Origin: Nitrospira japonica
GTDB lineage: Bacteria; Nitrospirota; Thermodesulfovibrionia; UBA6902
NCBI GenBank assembly: GCA_020723105.1
Contig: DYJL01000003.1
Span: 62,001 to 126,000, forward strand
Length of the DNA stretch: 64,000 nt
Reading direction: 5' to 3'
Below are positions 30,288 through 39,844 of the stretch, in pieces. The notes below the pieces were generated by a model. That model was not told where the DNA came from. It did no database searches and was given only the letters and a program-made list of their open reading frames with translations. Made by a program: the position numbers and the translations under genes. Position 1 is the first letter of the stretch, and the number at the start of each line of letters is the position of its first letter.

Positions 30288-30420
30288 AACGCAAGGCAAG
30301 GCTGTATTTGAGCGGCTTTATTTTGTCATAAAAAAAACAGGATGTTTTTTTGACAAAATACCTCGCAGGAGGACACGAAGTCCGACGAGAATGAGCGAAA
30401 ATACAGCCTTGTCCTGCGTT
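30288..30420. repeat. Copy E of dispersed palindromic repeat (full length, best-preserved arms)
   Basis: aacgcaaggcaaggctgtatttgagcgg ... gagcgaaaatacagccttgtcctgcgtt; internal TATTTTGTCA/TGACAAAATA hairpin. Confidence 0.8.
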
Positions 30421-30451
30421 ACACAAACTTATGAATAAAACAGGCTGATGC

Positions 30452-31438
30452 TCAATACACCTTCTTTTGCACATAATATTTGTAATGCCCTATGATAAAA
30501 CCCAACGTGCCGTAGAGATAATACAGAAAATGGAAAGGAATGACTTTCAGCGTAAACATGAGGCCCCTTTTTTTCAGATAAAAACTGTAGAAGTTATAAT
30601 TCATCACAAAAAATATAATCAATAAAACAGGTATTGCCAACACGAACCGTACAGATATTGCAGCAACAAAAACAGAAGCCAACAATAAAATAACTATTAC
30701 CGCACTTATCTTGTGCCCGGTTTTGAGGTTAAGGTCATTGGCAGATTGTTTGTTGCTGAGAATTAATATGGTCCATGGGATAGCCCTGTCAAACAGATCG
30801 GATTTCAACAAATAGGAAAATGAATACCGCTTGAGATGCTTGACAGTTAATCCCTTGTCGAGATGAATCTTATGATTTTCAGACAGCAGCCTGTAACCGA
30901 GTTCAATGTCCTCCATCATCCTGCATCTTTCATTGAACATTCCGACTTTGAAGAACGCTTCTTTTTTGACCGCGCCGCAAGCGGTCCAGAAGGTTGACGC
31001 CTCTTCTTTCGAGGTCTGGTGAATATAATGATGAAACAGGTTCTTGTATTGTGATAAAAAGTTTTTACTGTCCGGCTGGTCATCGTATGTGCCGAAGACA
31101 GCCGATGTCTCCTGATTATCTTCAAAATGTCTGTTTACTTTATCCAGACAATCGGGATAGATTGTTACATCTGCATCAATGAAGAGCAGGATATCCCCAC
31201 GCGCAGCTTCAGCGCCTCTGTTACGGGCATAGGCAGCTCCCTTATGTCCATCCAGATGGACTACTTTAACATTAAAAGACTGGGCTATCTTAAGTGTGTC
31301 ATCATTTGAACGGTCATCCACTACAATACATTCAAATGAAGGGTATGATGACCTGGATACACTTTCCAGGCAACGGCCGATTGTGCTGCCTCCGTTGTAT
31401 ACCGGAATTATGATGGAAATAAACTGCTGTTTGTACAT
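30452..31438 (-). CDS. GT2 family glycosyltransferase
   Basis: ISIIIPVYNGGSTIGRCLESV...FIDADVTIYPDC. Confidence 0.9.
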   Translation of the reverse strand: MYKQQFISIIIPVYNGGSTIGRCLESVSRSSYPSFECIVVDDRSNDDTLKIAQSFNVKVVHLDGHKGAAYARNRGAEAARGDILLFIDADVTIYPDCLDKVNRHFEDNQETSAVFGTYDDQPDSKNFLSQYKNLFHHYIHQTSKEEASTFWTACGAVKKEAFFKVGMFNERCRMMEDIELGYRLLSENHKIHLDKGLTVKHLKRYSFSYLLKSDLFDRAIPWTILILSNKQSANDLNLKTGHKISAVIVILLLASVFVAAISVRFVLAIPVLLIIFFVMNYNFYSFYLKKRGLMFTLKVIPFHFLYYLYGTLGFIIGHYKYYVQKKVY

Positions 31439-31440
31439 CA

Positions 31441-32394
31441 TTAAGATTGGTTCAGGAGCCTGAACTTTATCAGGCCTGCGCATGAACCGGCAAAATGGAA
31501 TAATTCTATAAAAATCAGAAAAGGGGAAATTGCCATTATGTCTATAACATTCTTCCTTCCAAAGATAAATTCATCTCTGAGAAGGCCTCCAAGAAAAACA
31601 ATAAAAAGAACAAGTGAAAAATATAATAAGCTCAAGTTCATTGCGGCAAAAGGAATAAATAACAGGGCCATAAGAAAAACAAAATGCCTTTTGAGCATGA
31701 AAAATTTATTCTGTTTCCTCCGGTACCAAATGGAGCTGACGCCGCGCAAATATTTTTGCCTTAGTAAAGAACTCAGCTTAGCCTTATGCTTATGATGAAC
31801 AAGAGCCTGAGGGTTATAGTAAATTTTATGCCCGTCCCTGATGAGATAGTCACACAATAAAGTTTCTTCATATCCGTACTTGATCTCATCATTAAATAAA
31901 TACTGTCTCAATATATTACTGTCAAAGGACATATTGCAGCCCTGAATATAGGACACGTAACCCTCTGAGACTGCTACATGATTAAGTCCTCTGCTGGAGC
32001 GTTTCCAGATATTGTCTGTACGGGCATCGAGTATCCTGCCGCCTGCCGCAGCCACCTTCTCGTGACCGTAAGCTTTTACCAGCTCTGAAATCCAGTGTGG
32101 ATCAGCAACGCAGTCAGAATCCGTAAAGGCTATGATATCTCCTCGACAATGTCTGATTCCTGCATTTCTGGCTCCGGCTACTCCACGATTCGTTTCATTT
32201 GTCACAATAACAAGGTCTGAATTTGTCTGAGCCTTGAAGGACTGTAAAAATTCCGGGGTGCCGTCAGTAGAGGCGTCGTTGACCACAACAATTTCAACCT
32301 CACCATAATCCTGTTTTTCAAGAGACTGCAAACATTCCCTTAAATCATCTTTTGCATTATATGTTATTACGATAATGGAAACTCTTTGAGGCAC
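31441..32394 (-). CDS. GT2 family glycosyltransferase
   Basis: VSIIVITYNAKDDLRECLQSL...AFTDSDCVADPHW. Confidence 0.9.
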   Translation of the reverse strand: MPQRVSIIVITYNAKDDLRECLQSLEKQDYGEVEIVVVNDASTDGTPEFLQSFKAQTNSDLVIVTNETNRGVAGARNAGIRHCRGDIIAFTDSDCVADPHWISELVKAYGHEKVAAAGGRILDARTDNIWKRSSRGLNHVAVSEGYVSYIQGCNMSFDSNILRQYLFNDEIKYGYEETLLCDYLIRDGHKIYYNPQALVHHKHKAKLSSLLRQKYLRGVSSIWYRRKQNKFFMLKRHFVFLMALLFIPFAAMNLSLLYFSLVLFIVFLGGLLRDEFIFGRKNVIDIMAISPFLIFIELFHFAGSCAGLIKFRLLNQS

Positions 32395-32411
32395 GAATTT
32401 AGATCCCTAGT

Positions 32412-33225
32412 TTATTTCTTTTGAAGCTGTATTTTTCCCCTCGTCACTAAATAATCTCTTATCAATTCTGCAACAATTCTATTCCCTTCTTCATTATAGT
32501 GTCCCCCATCACATCTTTTGAACAGACTACATGTTTCCCTATGTCCTATTCGTTTTATGAAGCCTTCTCCAATATTAAGAGTTTCTATTCCATCTTCCTT
32601 CAATCTGTCAAGCAAGTTCTGATAATCCCATTCCCCGGTTTTTTTATATATTTTAAGATCAAATTCCATTGGGAAAATTACTACAACAGGAATTTTGCCC
32701 TTCTCAGTTGCTTCACGGTGAAAAGATTCAATGATCAAAGTCGTAAGCTGAAGGGCCTGAGAAGGATGATCTTCAGAATAGAAATCCGCCCAAAAAGATT
32801 TCCCGGCCAACATTGATTTAACACGGAATAAATTCCAAAGATCCATCTTGTCCAATAATAAATCTGGGGTGCAGGTCAACCCCCCTGCTGTGATAAAGAA
32901 GCCCCTTTAATTGGTTAACATTCCTTATTATATTTTCGGACAAATGGCCCAGAATAACAATTTTTGCCCGGTCACGGTCATTATATTTGAACCTCAAATA
33001 TGAATGGTCCGTCCCATATCCTTCAACGCCGAAATTTGATACCCTGCAGCCAAGCATGGGGTCCCTTCTTTTCAGATATTCCCCATAGTTCTTAGGCATA
33101 TAGGGTTTATAAATAATCCCTTTTCTCTCCAGATATCCTATAGCGATATATGAAACTCCTTCCGTAAAAAATACCAATATTATGACTGAGAGAAAACAGT
33201 TAATAATTTTTCTGTTAAAAGACAT
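32412..33225 (-). pseudogene. Decayed SGNH-hydrolase-like gene (two overlapping ORFs in different frames)
   Basis: 32818..33225 ends ...PRFIIGQDGSLEFIPC*, the other frame continues VKSMLAGKSFWADFYSEDHPSQALQLTTLIIESF...CDGGHYNEEGNRIVAELI; GDS block not present. Confidence 0.6.
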
Positions 33226-33254
33226 CCATCCTGGTTTGATTGTAACTTCAGAAA

Positions 33255-34142
33255 TTATGCTGTCTTTTTAAGTGCCGCCGCATAATACCCCGCAGCAGTT
33301 GCTGCCTGTGAGAGGGTAAGCAGGGAAACAGCCTGCAGCTTTTCCTTTATGCCACGATATCCTTTGACTATTGAAAGAAAAAATTCCATGTAACTTCCTG
33401 AAGAGAGATATTTCTGCTCCGGATACCTTGTGTATATATTATAGGCCGCTTTGCCGTAATTGAAGTTTTTCCTTGCAAAAGACCTCAAAGTCAGGTCCTT
33501 GTCATGATACACCAGAATATTCTCGTCCAGCCTCAGTTTACCGCCAGCCTTTAATATTTTTATATTCAGGTCCCGATCCTCGCCGGAAGCCCTTTTAAAA
33601 CTATCGTCAAAGCGCCCTATCTTATCCAGTATTGATTTCCGATATCCGGCATTGCACGTAACAAGAAAAGAACAACCATCATGCGACGTGTACTGATTCA
33701 GATACCAGTTGAAAAAATCTGCGTTGACCTGGCAGCAAATACTGTCCGAGGGGTCCTTGAGGACATACCCTCCGATGCCGTCATAATCGGGATATCTTTC
33801 CCATGCTTTAATCGTAGCCTCCATCCAGATGTTCACAGGCAAGCTGTCATCATCCAGAAGCAGTATAATTTCTCCGTTAGCTTTTTCTATCCCCAGATTT
33901 CTTGCTGCTGCAGGGCCCTTATGATCCTGATAATAGTATCTTAAATCAATCTGCCCTTCTGCAGAACGAATATCTCCGGACACTTCAGACTTCCCGCCGT
34001 CGTTGACAATTATGACTTCAAACTTGTTTTTGTCTGCCGTCTGGTTGCACAGCGCCTTAATGCACTCTCTCAAAACAACGGTTGTGTTGTATGTAGGTAT
34101 GATTATTGAGAAATGAGGTTTATTTGAATTTGATGATTCCAA
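33255..34142 (-). CDS. GT2 family glycosyltransferase
   Basis: FSIIIPTYNTTVVLRECIKAL...LLLDDDSLPVNIWM. Confidence 0.9.
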   Translation of the reverse strand: MESSNSNKPHFSIIIPTYNTTVVLRECIKALCNQTADKNKFEVIIVNDGGKSEVSGDIRSAEGQIDLRYYYQDHKGPAAARNLGIEKANGEIILLLDDDSLPVNIWMEATIKAWERYPDYDGIGGYVLKDPSDSICCQVNADFFNWYLNQYTSHDGCSFLVTCNAGYRKSILDKIGRFDDSFKRASGEDRDLNIKILKAGGKLRLDENILVYHDKDLTLRSFARKNFNYGKAAYNIYTRYPEQKYLSSGSYMEFFLSIVKGYRGIKEKLQAVSLLTLSQAATAAGYYAAALKKTA

Positions 34143-34175
34143 TAAAATATACCGTGGGCCTTATAGAGAAATCTT

Positions 34176-34505
34176 TCAATTCCTGAAATCTACAATCTTG
34201 TTGTAGATCCAGCCTATTAAGGCTCCGCTCAGGGTCCCTATTGCAAAGCCATAACCAAAGCCGATAATGCTTCCAAGAAAAGAAACCCTGTATCCGATAA
34301 AATATTGACTCAGCAGCCTTAAGTGCGGGCCGACAACATACTTTCCGCTTGGATCAATATGCCCCCCCTTGATGACAAGCCAATTGGTTGCAATAAAAAT
34401 CACCAGGCCCAGCAACAGGCCCATGATTAAACCCATTACCTTTGCATTAAGCCGAAGAATACCACTGAACAGTTTCTCCTCATCTTTAGAGTTAGCCTTT
34501 GCCAT
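34176..34505 (-). CDS. Small membrane protein homologous to the C-terminal domain of the neighbouring flavoprotein
   Basis: WLVIKGG...VVGPHLRLLSQYFIGY shared with the 34560.. product. Confidence 0.8.
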   Translation of the reverse strand: MAKANSKDEEKLFSGILRLNAKVMGLIMGLLLGLVIFIATNWLVIKGGHIDPSGKYVVGPHLRLLSQYFIGYRVSFLGSIIGFGYGFAIGTLSGALIGWIYNKIVDFRN

Positions 34506-34559
34506 CTTTCCTCCTCAACTTTACAACAGCTTCATTATCTTAAACATGAATTAACGGAA

Positions 34560-36383
34560 TTAAAAGTGATCCAGGAAATCACTGAAGGACAGCAGCTCTG
34601 TCTTCTTTTTTACACGGTAAATATAAAAAGCCAGTGAGACATTTCTAAGATACGCAAACAGCCACCCGAACAAAAATCCCCACATAAAACTATAACCCAT
34701 GCCTATAAAGGCGCCTTTCACGGTCACCGAATACCCTATAAAATACTGAGACAGAAGCCTCAAATTAGGACCAACAACCTCGCCTCCTTTGATTACCAGC
34801 CAGAGTGTGGCCATAAAAATCAGCAAACCCGACACCGTACCGAGAGCAGTGGCAAAACCCAGTTTGTCCATCCTTGAAAAGGCCCTGATTATGGCGCTGT
34901 CCGGAATGAGTTCTTCCGGAGCCTCCGTTATTTCTTCTTTGCGTTCTTCATGATATTCCTGTTCCACGTTAACATTCCACAGGTCATGTTCTGCTCCGTA
35001 AATATTTTCCACTGCCAGCATTGCCGTCAGCATGGAATGGTCCTGATTGTTATATCTGTGCATACCGTTTCGGCCCACAACCTGAAGATTGGCAACGCCA
35101 TCCAGAAACCTGCGTATGATATCAAGCATCTCACGGTATTTTGAATCATAGGCCGGGTAGGCCTTGGGCATACGCACTACGCTGCCATCTTCAACATCAG
35201 AGGCCTTTAGTAATCCAAGTTTCTCCATCTCTTTCTTTCCGAGTTCGATCAGGTCCCTGTCAGGCATATTCCAGAGGTCATCACCTTCAAAGCAGAAGTA
35301 TTCAAGCCCAACGCAGGTCTTATTCTGGTCCGGAACCATATGCGAACTCCAGTTCTTAAAGTTCTGGGCTCTTCCCAGTCTGACTCTCGGGTCATGAATA
35401 TATATCCAGTTATCCGGAAACAGTTCTGGCTTGTTTACAATCAAGGCAACTGTAAGGAAGTCTCTGTAATTAAGATTATTTGCAGCTTTCAGCACTTCAT
35501 CAGGCACAGATGGTTTAAATTTCTGGATCAGTTCCCTGACAGGCATACTGCTTATAAAGTCCGTCCCGGAAACAAGTTCCTGACGGCCGTTGGCTCTGAT
35601 TTCTATCGCCTCTACTTTTCTACTTTCCCGGTCCCAGAGAATTGTTTCAACGTCAGCCCCAAGGCGTACTTGTGAACCATTCCCCTGCACAATGTCAGCA
35701 ACGGCCTGCCACATCATACCCGGACCGAATTTTGGATAATCAAAAGAATCTATCAGTGTCTTTATAACAGCCTTGCCTTTCTGCTCCTGGTTCTGCTTTA
35801 TAAGCGCATTTCTGATGGCGCTCAGAAGTGAAAGTCCCTTAATACGCTGCGCAGCCCACTCAGCCCTTATTTCACTGCATGGGATTCCCCATACTTTCTC
35901 TGTGTAAGTCTTAAAAAAAGTATTGTACAGACGCTTCCCGAACCGGTTTGAGACCCATTGTTCGAAAGTCTCTTCATCTTTATAGGGAAAGATATGCGAA
36001 TAGAGGTAACTTATAAGTATCATGGAGCTATTCCACAGGCCCAATCCACTCAGTGCATTAAGGGGACGAAGCGGATAATAAAAGAACTTATTGTTGTAAT
36101 AAATACGGGACAAACGACTGCGATGGAGCATATCATCGCTGAGTACTTCTTTCCACATATCATTTGCCGCTTTTATCTTCGTGAAAAAGCGATGGCCGCC
36201 TATATCAAAAAGATAGTTCTTGTAATTAACAGTTCTCGATATTCCGCCGACTACCTCATCTTTTTCAATTACAATTGCCTTTTTATCGAGCTTGTGTAAT
36301 TGATAGGCTGCTGTAAGGCCAGCAGGGCCTCCGCCGATAATGATTATTTTTTTGGGATCAGAATTCCCGCTGGATTCTTGCAT
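34560..36383 (-). CDS. UDP-galactopyranose-mutase/protoporphyrinogen-oxidase-like FAD protein with C-terminal membrane domain
   Basis: KKIIIIGGGPAGLTAAYQLHKLDKKAIVIEKDEVVGGISRT; FDIGGHRFFTK; start moved to MQESSGN. Confidence 0.85.
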   Translation of the reverse strand: MQESSGNSDPKKIIIIGGGPAGLTAAYQLHKLDKKAIVIEKDEVVGGISRTVNYKNYLFDIGGHRFFTKIKAANDMWKEVLSDDMLHRSRLSRIYYNNKFFYYPLRPLNALSGLGLWNSSMILISYLYSHIFPYKDEETFEQWVSNRFGKRLYNTFFKTYTEKVWGIPCSEIRAEWAAQRIKGLSLLSAIRNALIKQNQEQKGKAVIKTLIDSFDYPKFGPGMMWQAVADIVQGNGSQVRLGADVETILWDRESRKVEAIEIRANGRQELVSGTDFISSMPVRELIQKFKPSVPDEVLKAANNLNYRDFLTVALIVNKPELFPDNWIYIHDPRVRLGRAQNFKNWSSHMVPDQNKTCVGLEYFCFEGDDLWNMPDRDLIELGKKEMEKLGLLKASDVEDGSVVRMPKAYPAYDSKYREMLDIIRRFLDGVANLQVVGRNGMHRYNNQDHSMLTAMLAVENIYGAEHDLWNVNVEQEYHEERKEEITEAPEELIPDSAIIRAFSRMDKLGFATALGTVSGLLIFMATLWLVIKGGEVVGPNLRLLSQYFIGYSVTVKGAFIGMGYSFMWGFLFGWLFAYLRNVSLAFYIYRVKKKTELLSFSDFLDHF

Positions 36384-36541
36384 AACAGGTCCAAATATAA
36401 GCAACTCCGCACATAGCTCCGCTCTCTCAGTCACGGGATTACATAACCGGATGCTATATTATGTAATCCACTCCTTCACATCAAAATAAATTAAACACCC
36501 TAAACGCAACTTTCAGGACATAAACTAAACAGAACTTCTTA

Positions 36542-37744
36542 TTACTGCCTTATCTTTTTATTTAAGCTGCTGAGCGTGTCTGTCAAATTCTTAATTTCTT
36601 CTGTCAAGCCGTCCACCTCTGTGAGGGCCTTGTTTGCATCTTCGCCCTGCAAAGCGTCATTTCTTTCACTTTCGTTTAACGTAACATGCATTTCAGTTAT
36701 CTTATTCAGAACATCAGCAAGTCTTCCATCCTTCAGAATGCCGTATATCATTGATATATCTTTTTCCATGTAACCAATCCTGCTTGTCAGTGACACAACA
36801 TCTGCAAGATTGCTTTTAATGCTCTCTTCGAGTCTGATAAGTCTTAATGTAATATCTCCCATAATCTTTAACGCATCAGCATCTTCATGCTTTTTTACAA
36901 GATCCGAAGGGGTTGTTTTCTCAAGGTCGTTCCAATAGTCGTTCGCTTCAAGATCTTTCGCAACTTCTCTCACAATGTCAACTGTTACCTCTTTTTCCCC
37001 TTCAACAAAGGCGGTAAGCAATGCAAAATCACACAGGATATTAATAAGTCTCGGAATGCCCTTGCTGAATTGATAAATCAGGGGTAGCATATTTTCATGT
37101 AATTTTATTGCGTCAGGATTGCCCGCAATAGTAAGGCGATGTTTGATATATTTTGCAGTTTCATCAATTGTCAGCGGGGCAATATGGTAGTTTATGTTAA
37201 TGCGCTGACGTAATTGTATCAGTTCCGGAAGCATAAGAGTTCTTTTCAATTCCGGCTGTCCTACAAGTATTATCTGCAGAAGTTTGGCCCGGTCCGTTTC
37301 AAGATTTGAGAGGAGCCTTATCTCCTCCAGCAAGTCGGGTGAAAGATTTTGTGCTTCGTCAATCAATAATATCGGCTGATATTTTTTTGAATACTGTTCT
37401 ATAAGAAATACATTCAGCTCGCTCAACAGCCGGGTCTTGTTCTTTCCCTCTATATCCAATCCAAAATCTTCATTAATCATTGAGATAAGCTGTTCAGAAG
37501 AAATTTTTGTATTATGGATTCTTGAAAGCTTAACCGACCCGTTAAGGTTTTTAATAAGGTTGCGAATGATCGTTGTCTTGCCTGATCCAATTTCACCTGT
37601 TAGAAGGATAAAACCGATTTTCTCCTTGATGCCATAATCAAGGTAAGTTATGGCCTTCTGATGCGTACTGCTTAAAAAGAGGAAGTCTGGATTAGGGACT
37701 AAATCAAACGGCTTATGTCTAAAAGAAAAATGTTTTTCATACAT
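36542..37744 (-). CDS. XrtA-associated ExeA/GspA-like AAA ATPase (TIGR03015-like)
   Basis: MYEKHFSFRHKPFDLVPNPDFLFLSSTHQKAITYLDYGI; Walker A GEIGSGKTT; LLIDEAQNL. Confidence 0.9.
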   Translation of the reverse strand: MYEKHFSFRHKPFDLVPNPDFLFLSSTHQKAITYLDYGIKEKIGFILLTGEIGSGKTTIIRNLIKNLNGSVKLSRIHNTKISSEQLISMINEDFGLDIEGKNKTRLLSELNVFLIEQYSKKYQPILLIDEAQNLSPDLLEEIRLLSNLETDRAKLLQIILVGQPELKRTLMLPELIQLRQRININYHIAPLTIDETAKYIKHRLTIAGNPDAIKLHENMLPLIYQFSKGIPRLINILCDFALLTAFVEGEKEVTVDIVREVAKDLEANDYWNDLEKTTPSDLVKKHEDADALKIMGDITLRLIRLEESIKSNLADVVSLTSRIGYMEKDISMIYGILKDGRLADVLNKITEMHVTLNESERNDALQGEDANKALTEVDGLTEEIKNLTDTLSSLNKKIRQ

Positions 37745-37753
37745 CTTGGCTGC

Positions 37754-39016
37754 CTAAAAAACGAGTTTCGCCTGTAACGAAATGATATTATTAGTAAAGT
37801 CTTTGGTATCTGTACTGGAGTTCCTGTTATTATTTCTGTATCCAAGACCGGCTGTTATTTTCTGAGTGATTCTGTAATCAAGGTTTATCCCTGCATTGTA
37901 TCTGCGGATCTTTTCTTCCTTGGGCAAAAACTTCTGTCTTTCCCACAACCCGTCAATCAGGAGATTTATTTTTGGAGTCAGCGGCTGCATAATACTGGCA
38001 GTAATTCCATAGGCCCGATCCTCTCTGTCGGCCCTTAAATATTTATCAGTTGAATGATATGAATCTACTGATAACTTCAACACCTTTCCAGTCTTAAAAA
38101 TTACATCAAATCTGCGGCCCTTGTAGACACCGGATGTAGATGAATCTTTTAAAGACGTACTATATCCTGCCGTTAAGGAAGTGCTTTCAGTAATCCTGAA
38201 CCTGTAGTCAGAATTGATATTCCAGAAATCAGCCTCAAGGTCGCGTCCTGATTTGTAATTATATTTTGCCTTGCCAATTTCACCATTCACCGAAAAATCC
38301 GGTGTGATCTGATAGGACGCTGCCATAGTGCCGCGGTGACTGTTATAGTCTTTAATGACATCAGAGTTCGTTTCCGATTCAGGGATATATTTATAATAGG
38401 TGTATGTTATCTCTCCATTTAATTTGGACGAGAATTTTTTGTTTAATGTTAAAAAAGCGCTGTGCCTTTCAGAGTCAGTATTCTGATCACTGCTGTATGA
38501 AGTATTATCATATTTATATCCTAATCTGGTTGAAAGTGTAGATGACAGCGGCAATATCGTATATGGAGAGATTGTAAACACATTATTTTCTGTCATATTT
38601 ACTGATACATTCTCTGAAGAAACCCGCCTTCTGACATCTATGGGGACTTTACTATAAGTATCTGTCACATCAATAAAGACCCGCTTCACAGGCCTGGCCT
38701 GTCCCTTGAAAATTATATTCTGTGTCTCCTTGATACTCGTGTTGTTTAAGTTGCCGTTACGGCTATAGAATCTGAAGTTAAGGGCATAATCAAGAGAAAG
38801 GTCTAATGCACTGTTAGGAGAATATTCAAGAAGCAGACCCGGGGAAATGACGCTGATGTAATCGTGCTCCTTATCTGATGCAGTCAGGAATATATTATCA
38901 TTATATTCTTCTCTCAGAGCGATCTGAGGTACTATATTAAACTTTGCGAAAGAAGTGTTTATATATGCAAAGAGACTTAGTATCAATACACAAGAACATA
39001 TAAACTTTTTCATCAT
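37754..39016 (-). CDS. Outer-membrane beta-barrel EPS protein (EpsL/TIGR03016-like)
   Basis: Signal peptide; repeated beta-strand pattern; C-terminal NNIISLQAKLVF. Confidence 0.75.
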   Translation of the reverse strand: MMKKFICSCVLILSLFAYINTSFAKFNIVPQIALREEYNDNIFLTASDKEHDYISVISPGLLLEYSPNSALDLSLDYALNFRFYSRNGNLNNTSIKETQNIIFKGQARPVKRVFIDVTDTYSKVPIDVRRRVSSENVSVNMTENNVFTISPYTILPLSSTLSTRLGYKYDNTSYSSDQNTDSERHSAFLTLNKKFSSKLNGEITYTYYKYIPESETNSDVIKDYNSHRGTMAASYQITPDFSVNGEIGKAKYNYKSGRDLEADFWNINSDYRFRITESTSLTAGYSTSLKDSSTSGVYKGRRFDVIFKTGKVLKLSVDSYHSTDKYLRADREDRAYGITASIMQPLTPKINLLIDGLWERQKFLPKEEKIRRYNAGINLDYRITQKITAGLGYRNNNRNSSTDTKDFTNNIISLQAKLVF

Positions 39017-39822
39017 TTGTTTCTACCTTTCCTTTTATAATTATAATAATAGTACCGGGAATAGTGCCCGTCAAGGTTTTCTATGTTTGCAGAGTTAAAT
39101 ACAATACCCAATACCTTCATATTCTTTAACAGATTCAACGCATTCTCGATTGATTTCTTTTGCGCATTCCCTTCCATTACAACAAAAATTACCCCATCTA
39201 CCAGGGAGCCTAATGAGATTGCATCAGCAAAAGGCAGGATGGGCGGCGTGTCAATAATAACATATCGGTCCATATACCTGTGTTTGACCTCATTTATAAG
39301 CGCCTTCATTCTATCAGACGACAGGACCTCTACAGGGTTATCAATCCCATGCCCGGCAGGCAATAATATAAGATTACCAATGCCCGTTTTCACCAAAATT
39401 TCTGAGATATCAAGGTCCCGGGTTAAATAATCGGAAAGTCCATATTTAAATTCTACTCCAAGATATTCATGCAGCATAGGCCTTCTGAGGTCTGCGTCAA
39501 TAAGAAGGATTGTGTGGTCTATTTCCTGTGCAAGCGTTACCGCAAGATTTACTGCTGTGATACTTTTCCCTTCTCTCTCTATGGAACTTGTTACCATGAC
39601 AGTATTCAGAAAATCTGACTTTGTCTCCCGAATCAACATGGACTTCAGCCTTCTATATTCTTCAGCGACCGGCGAATCCGGCTGAGTCATGGTTATGACA
39701 TACTGATTATCAACTTTACTCGGGTCACTTCTCCTGAAGATATTTGATTTAACGCCTTTCCCGTCATTCTCTGAACTTCTTAATCTTTTTGCTTTTTCCA
39801 ATGCTTCTTCAATCTTGCTCAT
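39013..39822 (-). CDS. CpsD/EpsG-type tyrosine-protein kinase (TIGR03018-like)
   Basis: TVMVTSSIEREGKSITAVNLAVTLAQ; LLIDADLRRP; C-terminal YYYYNYKRKGR. Confidence 0.9.
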   Translation of the reverse strand: MSKIEEALEKAKRLRSSENDGKGVKSNIFRRSDPSKVDNQYVITMTQPDSPVAEEYRRLKSMLIRETKSDFLNTVMVTSSIEREGKSITAVNLAVTLAQEIDHTILLIDADLRRPMLHEYLGVEFKYGLSDYLTRDLDISEILVKTGIGNLILLPAGHGIDNPVEVLSSDRMKALINEVKHRYMDRYVIIDTPPILPFADAISLGSLVDGVIFVVMEGNAQKKSIENALNLLKNMKVLGIVFNSANIENLDGHYSRYYYYNYKRKGRNK

Positions 39823-39844
39823 TCATTCCCTCGTAATATTTTCA

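Noticed and set aside
30226-30474. 82-aa minus ORF at 30226..30474
   Set aside because: It spans palindromic repeat copy E and overlaps both neighbouring genes; no protein-like features.
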